Source: Paenibacillus_G sp049942825 (GTDB lineage: Bacteria > Bacillota > Bacilli > Paenibacillales > NBRC-103111). Taken from it: 64,000 nucleotides of DNA. Position 1 is the first letter of the stretch. Each line of letters begins with the position of its first letter. Shown here piece by piece: positions 18,401 to 26,074 of this stretch. The stretch covers positions 5,766,001 through 5,830,000 of the forward strand of contig NZ_CP187970.1 of NCBI RefSeq assembly GCF_049942825.1. The letters are read 5' to 3'. Position numbers and translations under genes: made by a program. The notes beneath the pieces were generated by a model. That model was not told the origin of the DNA, did not search any database, and saw only the letters and a program-made list of their open reading frames with translations.

Positions 18401-18700
18401 TACGGCCATGTTCAGGCCGGTTTGGCCCCCCAGCGTAGGGAGAAGTCCGTCCGGACGCTCCTGGCGGATGATCTGGGTTACAAAATCAAGGGTGATCGGT
18501 TCGATATATACTTTGTCGGCCATGTTCGTATCGGTCATGATCGTGGCCGGGTTGGAGTTGATCAGAACAACTTCATAGCCTTCTTCTTTGAGCGCCTGGC
18601 AGGCTTGGGTGCCGGCATAGTCGAATTCCGCCGCTTGTCCGATGACGATAGGTCCCGAACCGATAACGAGGATTTTTTTGAGCGAATTATTTTTCGGCAT
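15485..18700 (-). CDS. carB: Carbamoyl-phosphate synthase large subunit
   Basis: ATP-grasp synthetase of 1071 aa with two homologous halves. Each begins with a nucleotide-binding motif (ILVIGSGPIVIGQAAEFDY near residue 10 and VVLGSGPIRIGQGIEFDYS near 550), and a C-terminal MGS-like allosteric domain follows. It makes carbamoyl phosphate from bicarbonate, ATP and ammonia channelled from CarA. The ATG at 18700 has the SD AAAGGGGAG and lies inside the end of carA (14-base overlap). Being inside the pyr operon, this copy is the pyrimidine-regulated one (pyrAB in Bacillus naming). Confidence 0.97.
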   Translation of the reverse strand: MPKNNSLKKILVIGSGPIVIGQAAEFDYAGTQACQALKEEGYEVVLINSNPATIMTDTNMADKVYIEPITLDFVTQIIRQERPDGLLPTLGGQTGLNMAVELARAGVLERENVKLLGTQLTAIEKAEDRDLFRDLMRELEQPVPESVIVTTVQEAVDFANEIGFPIIVRPAYTLGGTGGGICANEEELIETVSSGIRYSPINQCLVEKSIAGMKEVEYEVMRDANDNCIVVCNMENFDPVGVHTGDSIVVAPSQTLSDREYQMLRSASLKIIRALSIEGGCNVQFALDPHSYQYYVIEVNPRVSRSSALASKATGYPIAKMAAKIAIGYTLDEIVNPVTGQTYACFEPTLDYIVSKIPRWPFDKFTAANRKLGTQMKATGEVMAIGRTFEESIHKAIRSLEIGVHRLCLKDTDKLDQATLEQRLVKPDDERMFLIAEALRRGYTVQQLQDLTKVDWWFLHKLEKMIQFEAELLQPELTEELLLEAKRKGFTDRAIAEIRAAAGKGLNLTKEADVRSYRLGLGLKPVYKMVDTCAAEFEATTPYYYSTYEVEDEVKETEKQKIVVLGSGPIRIGQGIEFDYSTVHAVWAIQNAGYEAVIINNNPETVSTDFNTSDRLYFEPLFFEDVMNIIEREKPIGVIVQFGGQTAINLAAPLAKAGVRILGTDLENIDAAEDRKKFEALLRKLDIPQPPGGTVTSVDEAVGMASRFGYPVLVRPSYVLGGRAMEIVYSDEELLSYMEYAVTINPEHPVLIDRYMLGKEVEVDAICDKETVLIPGIMEHVERAGVHSGDSISVYPPQTVSEELKAKIVDITTKIARGLQIVGLVNIQFVIFQDEVYVIEVNPRSSRTVPFLSKVTKIPMANIATRVITGESLASMGYETGLWPEDDYVSVKVPVFSFAKLRRVDTTLGPEMKSTGEVMGRDKTFAKALYKGFIGSGMKVPPAGAIIATIADKDKEEATEIFRGFERLGYRIIATGGTAQTLEDAGLKVTRVHKLSEGTPNILDLIRGGEAHFVVNTLTKGKTPERDGFRIRREAVENGVVCMTSLDTVKALLHVLESIYFQSTAMPVVHA

Positions 18701-19865
18701 AGTGCAGCTCCCCTTTCGATACGGATGCATACTCCGTGCTGCCCGCTTGGTAAGTAGCGGCGATCTGCGCCTGTCTAGGCAGCTTCGGATGGTTGGCTTT
18801 ATGGTCGCGGATCAGCTGCAGGAAGTCGTCGAACAGGTAGCTCGAGTCGAACGGTCCCGGAGCCGCTTCCGGATGGTACTGTACCGAGAAAGCCGGGTAC
18901 TTCTTATGACGCAGGCCTTCAATGGTGCGGTCGTTGTTGTTGATATGCGTTACTTCCAGCTCGGTGCCGGCAATGGATTCTTCCTTTACCGTGTAGCCGT
19001 GGTTCTGGGAGGTGATATAGCAGCGGCCGGTAGCCAGATCCTTCACCGGATGGTTGCCTCCGCGGTGGCCGAACTTGAGCTTCTCGGTATCCGCGCCGGC
19101 AGCCAGTGCGAACAGCTGGTGCCCGAGGCAGATGCCGAAGATCGGGAACTCACCGAGCAGCTCGGATACCGTCTTCACCGCATGCTGTACATCCTTCGGA
19201 TCCCCAGGGCCGTTGGAGAGCAGCACGCCGTCCGGAGCGATGCGGCGGATCTGTTCAGCCGTGGTGTTCTGAGGCACCACGACGACGTCGCAGCCGCGCT
19301 TGGTCAGGTCGCGCAGAATGCCGCTCTTCGAGCCGAAGTCGATCACGACGATGCGCTCCTTGGTGCCCGGGCAGTGGAACACGTTGTTCGTCGACACGCG
19401 CGGCACCTGATCGGTCATCAGCGGAACAGCCTTCATCTGCTCGAGAAGCTCCTCGACGCGTTTGTTCGAAGTGGTGAGCAGGCCCTTCATAACGCCGTGG
19501 TGACGGATACGGCGGGTCAGCATCCGGGTGTCGATGCCGGAGATCCCCATGATGTCGTATTCCTTGAGCAGGGAGTCGATCGAGTACTGGGCTCTCCAGT
19601 TACTCGGCACTTCCTCATGCTCGCGCACCACGAAGCCGTGGATGAACGGGCGGATCGATTCGAAGTCGTCGCGGGTGATCCCGTAGTTGCCGATGAGCGG
19701 ATACGTCATCGTGACGATCTGGCCGCAGTACGACGGGTCGGAGAGAACCTCTTGGTAACCTGTAATTCCTGTATTAAAAACGACCTCGCCGACCGAGTCG
19801 CCGGAACCGCCGAATGCTTTGCCGGTAAACACTGTACCGTCTTCCAACACTAATCTTGCTTGCAT
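18687..19865 (-). CDS. carA: Carbamoyl-phosphate synthase small subunit
   Basis: Glutamine amidotransferase subunit, 392 aa. The N-terminal small-subunit domain (LEDGTVFTGKAFG) is followed by a class I GATase domain with the nucleophile cysteine in FGICLGHQLFALAAG and the His/Glu pair in VQYHPEAAPGP. It supplies ammonia to CarB. The SD AAAGGAGTGA precedes the ATG at 19865. It overlaps carB. Confidence 0.97.
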   Translation of the reverse strand: MQARLVLEDGTVFTGKAFGGSGDSVGEVVFNTGITGYQEVLSDPSYCGQIVTMTYPLIGNYGITRDDFESIRPFIHGFVVREHEEVPSNWRAQYSIDSLLKEYDIMGISGIDTRMLTRRIRHHGVMKGLLTTSNKRVEELLEQMKAVPLMTDQVPRVSTNNVFHCPGTKERIVVIDFGSKSGILRDLTKRGCDVVVVPQNTTAEQIRRIAPDGVLLSNGPGDPKDVQHAVKTVSELLGEFPIFGICLGHQLFALAAGADTEKLKFGHRGGNHPVKDLATGRCYITSQNHGYTVKEESIAGTELEVTHINNNDRTIEGLRHKKYPAFSVQYHPEAAPGPFDSSYLFDDFLQLIRDHKANHPKLPRQAQIAATYQAGSTEYASVSKGELHYAEK

Positions 19866-20183
19866 GAAGTCTCACTCCTTTGTCGTAAATACACCGGGTA
19901 CCTCTTCACTAGAGGGCTTTGTGGTGCGAAGGCTTCCCAAACCGGTTGCGTTCCCGAACGATAGGCCCGCGAGGGACCTGCTAGCTTCGGATCCGACTTC
20001 CTGAAGAGATGCCCATAGAACTTGGTCTCTCGATCACAAAACCTCGATTATTCGCCTAGATACGTTATGCGCCTAAGCTTGGCAGGGTTACCGCCTATAT
20101 TCAGCAGAGAGTCGGGTTACCGTACTAAAGCAGCAATCCAGTCCGTCCGGTCCCTCCGCGTGATTGTCCTTGCCCGCTGCTTC
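19866..20183 (-). other. 318-base untranslated gap inside the pyr operon
   Basis: No open frame with a usable SD, no terminator and no PyrR-type loop is visible between pyrC and carA. In Bacillus subtilis these genes are nearly contiguous. Two short GGTTACCG-type repeats occur near 20079-20120. I see no other feature. Confidence 0.4.
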
Positions 20184-21473
20184 TTACTCAGCGGACCAGA
20201 CCACCTGGCCGCTTACCATCGTCAGCGCCGGCCAGCCGCGCAGCTTCCAGCCGGTGAACGGCGTGTTTTTTCCTTTGGAGAGGAACTCCTCCGGATTTAC
20301 TTCCTTCTCCGTCTCCAGGTCGATCAGCGTGAGGTCCGCAGGCTTGCCGGCCTCCAGCCTCCCCCAAGGCAGTCCGAACACCTGCGCCGGCAGCTTCGTC
20401 ATCTTGTCTACGAGGAATTCCAGCGTCCACTCGCCCGTCGCCACGAACTTCGTGTACAGGAGCGGGAAGGCCGTCTCGAAGCCGGTGATGCCGAACGGTG
20501 CGAGCTGCATGCCGCGGGCCTTCTCTTCGGCACTGTGCGGCGCATGGTCGGTGACCACGATGTCGATCGTGCCGTCCACCAGACCTTCGATGCACGCCTG
20601 CACGTCACGCGGGGTGCGGAGCGGCGGGTTCATTTTCCAGTTGGCGTCCATGCTGTCCGGAATGTCTTCGTCCGAGAGGAGCAGGTGGTGAGGGCACACC
20701 TCAGCGGTAACCTTGATGCCGAACTGCTTCGCATGGCGGATCAGGCGGACCGACTGCTCGGTGCTCACATGGCAGACGTGATAGTGAACCCCGGTCGCTT
20801 CCGCAAGAAGAATATCGCGGCCTACATGAATCGCTTCGGATTCGTTCGGGATGCCCTTCAGGCCGTGCTTACGGGCGAACGCGCCCTCGGATACCGCCGC
20901 TCCTTCGACGAGCGTGTTGTCCTCGCAGTGGGCGATGATCGGCATGCCGATCGAAGCGGCCTTCGCCATCGCATCCTTCATCATCTGCGCGCTCTGCACT
21001 CCGACGCCGTCATCCGTGTAGCCGATGACGCCGGCTTCCTTCAAGGCATCGAAGTCCGTCAGCTCGCGGCCGAGCTCATTCTTCGTGATGCAGCCGTAAG
21101 GCAGCACGCGGACGATCCCTTCCGTCTCGGCCTTATCCAGCACGTACTTCACCGTCTCCACGGTATCGATCACCGGGCGGGTATTCGGCATGCAGGCGAT
21201 CGTCGTGAAGCCGCCCTTGGCGGCCGAGCGCGTACCGGAGGCGATGTCCTCCTTGTACTCAAAGCCCGGCTCCCGCAGGTGGACGTGCATGTCGATCAGT
21301 CCCGGGGCGAGCAGCTTGCCTGCCGCATCCACCACCGTATGCCCTGCCGTGTCCGGCTGGCCCGCTTCCGCATCCACGATGCGTTCCACGACACCGCCGT
21401 CCACCAGAATGTGCTTCTTCGTTACCTCACTGCCGGCTGCCACCACGCTGGCGTTCACTATCCAAATCCCCAT
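20184..21473 (-). CDS. pyrC: Dihydroorotase
   Basis: Cyclises carbamoyl aspartate to dihydroorotate. It is an amidohydrolase TIM barrel of 429 aa with metal ligands in DMHVHLREPG (HxH), IIAHCED and VTDHAPHS. It belongs to the long class I dihydroorotase type usual in Firmicutes. The ATG at 21473, with GGAGG six bases upstream, begins MGIWIVNAS; the reading to 21497 is an extension without its own SD. Confidence 0.97.
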   Translation of the reverse strand: MGIWIVNASVVAAGSEVTKKHILVDGGVVERIVDAEAGQPDTAGHTVVDAAGKLLAPGLIDMHVHLREPGFEYKEDIASGTRSAAKGGFTTIACMPNTRPVIDTVETVKYVLDKAETEGIVRVLPYGCITKNELGRELTDFDALKEAGVIGYTDDGVGVQSAQMMKDAMAKAASIGMPIIAHCEDNTLVEGAAVSEGAFARKHGLKGIPNESEAIHVGRDILLAEATGVHYHVCHVSTEQSVRLIRHAKQFGIKVTAEVCPHHLLLSDEDIPDSMDANWKMNPPLRTPRDVQACIEGLVDGTIDIVVTDHAPHSAEEKARGMQLAPFGITGFETAFPLLYTKFVATGEWTLEFLVDKMTKLPAQVFGLPWGRLEAGKPADLTLIDLETEKEVNPEEFLSKGKNTPFTGWKLRGWPALTMVSGQVVWSAE

Positions 21474-21550
21474 GGGAACCTCCGATCCTGTTATCAACAG
21501 CTTCTATATAGTAGAAGAGCTTAGTTCAAGCTCCGGATACACTCTGGTTC

Positions 21551-22459
21551 TTAACTCAGTGCTCTTTCGATGACGGCCATCCGGATCGGTACGCCGTGAC
21601 TCATCTGCTGGAAAATCTTCGACTTCTCGCACTCGACGAGCTCGTCATCGATCTCGACGCCCCGGTTCACCGGAGCCGGGTGCATGATGATCGCGTGGGG
21701 CGCCATGCGCGCCGCCCGCTCCACCGTGAGTCCGTAGGCCGCCCGGTATTCCTCCGCCGAGCCGAAGAGCGTGCCTTCGTGGCGCTCGAGCTGCACGCGC
21801 AGCATCATAACCACATCCGCCTTCAACGCTTCATCGATCGTCACGTACGGGGCGTGGCCGGCAAGCTCTGCAGCCTGCATCCCCTGCGGAGCGCAGAAGC
21901 TTACCTTCGCACCCAGCGCCTGGAGCGCCCACAGGTTCGAGCGGGCCACCCGGCTGTGCTGGATGTCGCCGACGATCGCCACGTTCAGGCCCTTGATCTC
22001 GCCGAACTGCTTGCGCATCGTGTAGAGGTCAAGCAGCGCCTGTGTCGGATGCTCGTTGTTGCCGTCCCCCGCATTGATCAGCGGGAACTTGATTTTCTGG
22101 GCGAGCTCGGCGAGCAGACCGTTCGGCTTCATGCGGATGACGCCTGCGTCGACACCCATCGACTCGATCGTGCGGACCGTGTCATAGATCGATTCCCCTT
22201 TTTGTACCGAGGAGACGGCGGCGGCGAAGTTCAGCACCTCCGCTCCGAGGCGCTTCTCGGCCACCTCGAAGGAAAAGCGCGTTCTCGTGCTGTTCTCGAA
22301 GAACATATTCGCTACGAACCGACCCTGCAGGCCGTTCGATACCTTCACCGGATATTGTTCCCAGTAGGCCGCTCGATCCAGAATGGACGTCAGTTCGCCG
22401 GCCGTCATGCCTTTGGTGCCAAGCAGATGCTTGTCTGTGTGTACGCTGAGCTGTGTCAT
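21551..22459 (-). CDS. pyrB: Aspartate carbamoyltransferase catalytic subunit
   Basis: Condenses carbamoyl phosphate with aspartate. The carbamoyl-phosphate motif FFENSTRTRFSFEVAE and the downstream GDGNNEHPTQALLDLYT and HPAPVNRGVEI segments identify it. It is 302 aa, usual for the Firmicute enzyme that works without a PyrI regulatory chain. The start overlaps the pyrR stop (ATGA). Confidence 0.98.
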   Translation of the reverse strand: MTQLSVHTDKHLLGTKGMTAGELTSILDRAAYWEQYPVKVSNGLQGRFVANMFFENSTRTRFSFEVAEKRLGAEVLNFAAAVSSVQKGESIYDTVRTIESMGVDAGVIRMKPNGLLAELAQKIKFPLINAGDGNNEHPTQALLDLYTMRKQFGEIKGLNVAIVGDIQHSRVARSNLWALQALGAKVSFCAPQGMQAAELAGHAPYVTIDEALKADVVMMLRVQLERHEGTLFGSAEEYRAAYGLTVERAARMAPHAIIMHPAPVNRGVEIDDELVECEKSKIFQQMSHGVPIRMAVIERALS

Positions 22460-23031
22460 TCGGTTGGCCTCCTCTGTCCTGTAATGATGACCTGGTCGAT
22501 GCCGTCCACCTCGGACAGCTTCACTTCGATCGATTCCTGCTTGGAGGTCGGAATGTTCTTCCCGACGAAGTCCGGCCGGATCGGCAGTTCTCTATGCCCC
22601 CGGTCCACCAGCACCGCGAGCTGGATCATCTGGGGCCTGCCGAGGTCCATCAGCGCGTCCATCGCCGCCCGCACCGTCCGGCCCGTGAAGAGCACGTCGT
22701 CGAACAAGATGAGCTTGCGTCCCTGCACGACCAGCTTCTCCTGCCCGTCGGCCGCAGCGGATTCTTCCCCTCCGGTAACCGCCGTCTCGAGAGAGACGAT
22801 GCGGTCGTCCCGGTAGCGCGTGACATCCACTTCCCCTACCGGCGCCGGGATGCCCTCGATCTCGCGGATCCGCTCGGACACTCTCCGGGCCAGGTGAATC
22901 CCGCGGGTCCGGATGCCGATCAGGAGGCAGTTCTCGAAGCCTTTGTTCTTCTCCAGTATTTCATGGGCAATCCGGGTGAGCGCCCGCCGCACAGCGATTT
23001 CATCCATGAGCACATGCTCGGTTTGCAGCAT
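22456..23031 (-). CDS. pyrR: PyrR, pyr operon attenuator protein and uracil phosphoribosyltransferase
   Basis: RNA-binding regulator of 191 aa in the phosphoribosyltransferase fold. With UMP or UTP bound it stabilises the anti-antiterminator in pyr leaders, causing termination; it also has some uracil phosphoribosyltransferase activity. The PRPP loop is LILFDDVLFTGRTVRAA. The ATG at 23031 has SD AAGGAGG. It is the first gene of the operon, directly behind its own target leader. Confidence 0.97.
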   Translation of the reverse strand: MLQTEHVLMDEIAVRRALTRIAHEILEKNKGFENCLLIGIRTRGIHLARRVSERIREIEGIPAPVGEVDVTRYRDDRIVSLETAVTGGEESAAADGQEKLVVQGRKLILFDDVLFTGRTVRAAMDALMDLGRPQMIQLAVLVDRGHRELPIRPDFVGKNIPTSKQESIEVKLSEVDGIDQVIITGQRRPTE

Positions 23032-23085
23032 CGCGGTCCGTCCTCCTTCATCTCTCAAGGCCTCAGGCCCTGTTGAAACTCCTGC

Positions 23086-23240
23086 GAAAATAAAATAACC
23101 TTGCCGTCATTGGCAAGGTTATGTGTACACCCGAACAGAACCGTCCCAGGGAGATTTCTACGCATGGCAGCGCCAGCGGAAATACTCCAAGTGGAGAATC
23201 CGATTCATCGTTCACCTTGCCAGCCTCACGGGACTGTTTT
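23086..23240 (-). promoter_or_regulatory. PyrR-dependent attenuator leader of the pyr operon
   Basis: On the minus strand the PyrR-binding loop AGTCCCGTGAGGCTGGCAAGG (23235-23215) matches the known AGTCC-nnn-GAGGCT-nn-AAGG pattern. Downstream an intrinsic terminator follows: AACCTTGCC, loop, GGCAAGGTT, ATTTTATTTT at 23120-23086. The GGCAAGG of the binding loop also matches one arm of the terminator, the overlap expected for mutually exclusive structures. High UMP should cause termination before pyrR. Confidence 0.92.
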
Positions 23241-23265
23241 TAAAGGTGCTATGCAGTTACCAAGG

Positions 23266-23294
23266 ATTATCCCACGTTCGACACGGCTTGTCAA
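23266..23294 (-). promoter_or_regulatory. Sigma-A promoter of the pyr operon
   Basis: On the minus strand a perfect -35 TTGACA (23294-23289), a 17-base spacer and GATAAT (23271-23266) place the transcript start near 23259, ahead of the PyrR leader. Confidence 0.85.
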
Positions 23295-23635
23295 TACTTC
23301 CCGAATCTTCGTTAGGACTTCATTCGATCTTCACCCCCTCAGGATTGCCTGACCCCGGTGTTTTATGCTATGAAAGGTGGAACACTCGCTCACTTCCTCC
23401 AACCCTTTTACAATGCGTATTTTACATCTCTTTCTTCCATATAATTATTTTAATTACTTGAAGTGTGATTGTGTTTTGTGAGCACGGTTGTGAGCATGAA
23501 AATTTCTATTGCTTCAACCGTGCTCCCTAGAACACGAAAGCCTCCCCCCTTTTAACCCTCTGCCAGCTCACCTGCAGGTCAGGTGTCCGGATGATCCGGC
23601 GAAGAACCGCTGTGATTTCTCCCGGTACCCACCAC
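23295..23635. other. Host-prophage junction region, no gene
   Basis: This 341-base stretch lies between the pyr promoter and the first prophage-side gene. It is AT-rich around 23400-23470 and contains a strong inverted repeat at 23480-23525. No coding frame with an SD is visible. The left attachment site of the prophage most likely lies here, but it cannot be located without the right-hand copy. Confidence 0.45.
23480..23525. repeat. Inverted repeat near the presumed prophage end
   Basis: GAGCACGGTTG (23480-23490) pairs perfectly with CAACCGTGCTC (23515-23525), with a second AGCA/TGCT pair inside. GTGAGCA is also repeated directly (23478-23484 and 23490-23496). No U-run follows. It could be part of an attachment site or a protein-binding site. 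Confidence 0.6.
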
Positions 23636-23998
23636 TCATGATATGCCGATCCAGACGAGCACGGTGGTAGCCAGCTTCCTGATAATAAATATTAGCATGT
23701 CGTATCCCGCCTGCTGGTTCAATACTTCCGCCGGATCGATCCGGCCTGCCCGCTCCCCGGCCGCCCAAAGGATTTGCCACAGCCAACTCATAACAGCCAC
23801 TCCACAAGCTCCGCGAGTGGATCCGCGAGCTACTCCAAGAAGCTGAAGCTCACGGAGTTTCTCCTGCTGGTCGGTGATCGCCACTCTCTGAGCCTCGGAG
23901 AGCTCCTTCTCCATAAGCTCCGCAAGGTCCGTCAGCATCTTCTGATATCCGATCCGTTTCGCTTCGCGCTCAAGGTACTCATCGTTCCGTTTTGCCAT
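23636..23998 (-). CDS. Small protein with C-terminal membrane segment, unknown function
   Basis: 120 aa, not recognised. The first half is charged and probably helical (MAKRNDEYLEREAKRIG...), and the end has one hydrophobic stretch (MLIFIIRKLATTVLVWIGI) that could anchor it to the membrane. The ATG at 23998 has a strong SD (GGAGGAGGC). It is the last leftward prophage gene and diverges from the HTH gene at 24129. Confidence 0.6.
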   Translation of the reverse strand: MAKRNDEYLEREAKRIGYQKMLTDLAELMEKELSEAQRVAITDQQEKLRELQLLGVARGSTRGACGVAVMSWLWQILWAAGERAGRIDPAEVLNQQAGYDMLIFIIRKLATTVLVWIGIS

Positions 23999-24066
23999 CG
24001 TGCAGCCTCCTCCGTGGTTTGTAATACAGCATATTGTCGAAGGCTTGGGCAATATATCTTGTCCGG

Positions 24067-24095
24067 TTGACTTTTTTCGCGGAAGGATTTATAAA
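24067..24095 (+). promoter_or_regulatory. Promoter for the HTH gene
   Basis: TTGACT (24067-24072), a 17-base spacer and TATAAA (24090-24095) lie 34 bases before the GTG start at 24129. Confidence 0.65.
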
Positions 24096-24128
24096 TTCTT
24101 CGGGGAAAGATTTAGCGAGGTGATTTGG

Positions 24129-24422
24129 GTGGATATCGTTTGTAACCTGAGGGTCATTTTCGCGGAGATTAAGACGAAGGATCGAACGTTCCGGCAGGAA
24201 GATTTTGCGGAGCGGGTCGGGCTAAGTAAGGCGGCGCTCAGTGCGCTGGTTAATGGTCACACCTTACCGACGCTGCCGGTTGCTTACCGGATCGCTCGGG
24301 CGCTGGGTCGGCCAGTGGAGGAAATATGGGAGTCAAAGGATGAAACGAAGGAGAATGACTATGTACCCACCAGAAGTGCAGAGGGAGATCGACTTCATGA
24401 AGGAAGAACTGGAGAAGATTAA
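24129..24422 (+). CDS. XRE-type helix-turn-helix DNA-binding protein (97 aa)
   Basis: The helix-turn-helix is clear: TFRQEDFAERVGLSKAALSALVNGHTLPTLPVAYRIARALGRPVEEI has the Q-x(3)-A-x(3)-G-S-x(3)-S-x(2)-N-G pattern of Cro/CI-like proteins. I use the GTG at 24129, with SD GCGAGGTG; upstream sequence in the same frame looks non-coding. This gene and the next are the only rightward genes in the prophage part of the window. It may be a local regulator rather than the main phage repressor, which is normally beside the integrase and early promoters. Confidence 0.75.
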   Translation: MDIVCNLRVIFAEIKTKDRTFRQEDFAERVGLSKAALSALVNGHTLPTLPVAYRIARALGRPVEEIWESKDETKENDYVPTRSAEGDRLHEGRTGED

Positions 24423-24531
24423 AAAACGTCATGGCGAGAACTCGTTTATCTACCGGATAGCACTTGCAGGCGCTCGATCCAGGATGTTGGAACTGACTCC
24501 TATTTCGAAAGACGAAAAAGAAGCCCCCTGA
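24361..24531 (+). CDS. Small charged protein, unknown (56 aa)
   Basis: Starts at the ATG at 24361 with GAAGGAG seven bases upstream, inside the end of the HTH gene (62-base overlap in another frame). It is rich in Glu and Lys with a probable coiled helix (EIDFMKEELEKIKKRHGEN). Not recognised. It is probably co-expressed with the HTH protein and ends just before a strong terminator. Confidence 0.55.
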   Translation: MYPPEVQREIDFMKEELEKIKKRHGENSFIYRIALAGARSRMLELTPISKDEKEAP

Positions 24532-24551
24532 TCATTGGGAGGCTGGAAAAT

Positions 24552-24599
24552 AAACAAAAAAGGACCTTGCGAAGATCCGCAAAGGTCCTTTTTTGTTTA
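24552..24599. terminator. Bidirectional terminator
   Basis: AAACAAAAAAGGACCTTGCG and CGCAAAGGTCCTTTTTTGTTT form a long stem with A/T tracts on both sides. It ends the rightward HTH pair and the leftward GAF/61-aa pair. Confidence 0.9.
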
Positions 24600-24782
24600 T
24601 CTGTCCTTTCTTCCGGCAGATACACTGGATGCCGCAACGAGAGAATTAAACCGCCTTTCGGCCTTTCTTCGATTACGGTCTCCATCTTTTCCGTTCAGAA
24701 GCTTTTGCAGGAATTCGTCAACAGTAATTTCACCGTTATGGTAACGATCCCTCAAGCTGGATTCCTGAGGTGCTTTGGCCAT
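24597..24782 (-). CDS. Small protein downstream of the GAF gene, unknown (61 aa)
   Basis: The ATG at 24782 has the SD GGGGAGG nine bases upstream and lies inside the end of the GAF gene (47-base overlap). The protein is hydrophilic: DRYHNGEITVDEFLQKLLNG resembles a short helical oligomerisation segment, and the C-terminal half is basic. Its coupling to the GAF gene suggests a functional pair. Not recognised. Confidence 0.6.
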   Translation of the reverse strand: MAKAPQESSLRDRYHNGEITVDEFLQKLLNGKDGDRNRRKAERRFNSLVAASSVSAGRKDR

Positions 24783-25608
24783 TGATATCAACCTCCCCAG
24801 TTTGTTTAAGAATTACTTTATCAAAAAGCATTAGGATGGACAATGCATTCGCGAAATATGTCATATAAACTTCATCATCTTTCGAGAAAGAGTTCTTTTC
24901 TTGTCCATCAATGCTTAATACCCCAATCATTTTCTCACCACTCTTGATAGGTACACATATTAGGGAGTCATAGACACGAGACGCTAAGGGGTTGACTTTA
25001 AATTGTTTCCCTTCTGCTCTTATGTCTCCATCACTGTAAATTTCACCAGTTCTATATGTATACCCTGCAGCAGAGTTATGAATAGGCAATCGAAGATTTT
25101 TTTTGCCGCCTGGGCTGAAACCGAAACCTTCGTAAATCATTAGGTTACCGGTGCCAGGTTCTTCGACGAAAATGGCGGTTCTATGTGCGTTGGCTTTTTC
25201 TTTTGTGAGGATAGTACCCATTCCATACAGAATAAGTTTATATATGTCGGCCTTTCGGTCATTAAACTCTTTCATCGTTTTTATTGTACATATGCAATCT
25301 GATACTTCCAAATATGCCTGATCGAGCAACTTGAGGATTTGAGTTTTTTGTTTCGCATCCTCATTAAGCGTATTGAAGTTTTTAACATGCTGTTCAACTA
25401 CAGTGGTCAGCTCCTGTACTTTCGCGTTAGGCGCAAGTTTGATCGGACCTAGTGTAAATTCTTCACCGCTTCTCACCCTCATAATACCGACGATGAAGAG
25501 CGCCGCGACACCCAAAATCACCAGACTAGCAAGCACTGTCAAAGTCCATGGTTGGGCTGTTACTATTTTTTCAAGAAATCCGAATAATCCCTCGATCGCT
25601 GTATCCAC
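24736..25608 (-). CDS. Membrane-anchored GAF-domain protein (290 aa)
   Basis: One transmembrane segment at residues about 22-43 (TVLASLVILGVAALFIVGIM), then a linker and helix (about 60-110). A GAF-like sensor domain follows (about 115-265; note SLICVPIKSGEKMIGVLSID). GAF domains bind small ligands such as cyclic nucleotides or haem, but no output domain is attached. The GTG start at 25608 has SD GAGGTGAAAA. It is flanked by terminators and lies beyond the lysis genes, where accessory (moron) genes are common. The ligand and role are unknown. Confidence 0.75.
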   Translation of the reverse strand: MDTAIEGLFGFLEKIVTAQPWTLTVLASLVILGVAALFIVGIMRVRSGEEFTLGPIKLAPNAKVQELTTVVEQHVKNFNTLNEDAKQKTQILKLLDQAYLEVSDCICTIKTMKEFNDRKADIYKLILYGMGTILTKEKANAHRTAIFVEEPGTGNLMIYEGFGFSPGGKKNLRLPIHNSAAGYTYRTGEIYSDGDIRAEGKQFKVNPLASRVYDSLICVPIKSGEKMIGVLSIDGQEKNSFSKDDEVYMTYFANALSILMLFDKVILKQTGEVDINGQSTSGIQLEGSLP

Positions 25609-25695
25609 TTTTTCACCTCGAATGTAGTGTAGACATTATGCCATGAAATATGGTTTCACGCGAATTCTAAAGGATATTTTATGTATTAGTAGCAC

Positions 25696-25734
25696 AAAAC
25701 AAGCGCCCCACCATTTCGGCAGGGCGCTTGTTTT
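25696..25734. terminator. Bidirectional terminator
   Basis: AAAACAAGCGCCC pairs with GGGCGCTTGTTTT, with U-runs both ways. It separates the GAF pair from the lysis region. Confidence 0.9.
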
Positions 25735-25808
25735 ACAACAACCCAACAGAACTGCGATCCAGCACGTCTTTCTTGATCGGGTAGAAGCCCCCCCCTATTC
25801 GGAGGTAA

Positions 25809-25997
25809 TTATACAACACGAATAAATTTAACTTTTTCCCGTGCTAAGAATATAAAACTTTCCTCAGAGCTTATCGTGATCGACTCCTCAGAAATCTGAT
25901 CGACTACTCCTCTTGCCACTTCTTCCTTTGATCCTCTGGGCGTCTCCAATTGATATACCACTTCTACTGTGTCGCCCACTTTGACATTCTTGTCCAT
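25809..25997 (-). CDS. Small beta-rich protein, unknown (62 aa)
   Basis: The ATG at 25997 has SD CAGGAGGC. The sequence alternates charged and hydrophobic residues (VGDTVEVVYQLE, SITISSEESFIFL), suggesting a small beta barrel. It is not recognised. It follows the holin terminator and may be transcribed separately. Confidence 0.55.
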   Translation of the reverse strand: MDKNVKVGDTVEVVYQLETPRGSKEEVARGVVDQISEESITISSEESFIFLAREKVKFIRVV

Positions 25998-26074
25998 GAT
26001 AATCGCCTCCTGATTAGAATAGTTTTCCACTTCCCTCCTTTATTTATCGGTGTAACATTTAATTTATTACACAC

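Noticed and set aside
15491..18757. 1088-aa open frame on the plus strand across carB
   Set aside because: It is the antisense shadow of carB, an effect of high GC codon use. It lacks an SD and protein-like composition.
23568..23807. 79-aa minus-strand frame overlapping the 120-aa gene
   Set aside because: Out of frame with the gene that has a strong SD; Gly/Arg-rich shadow composition.
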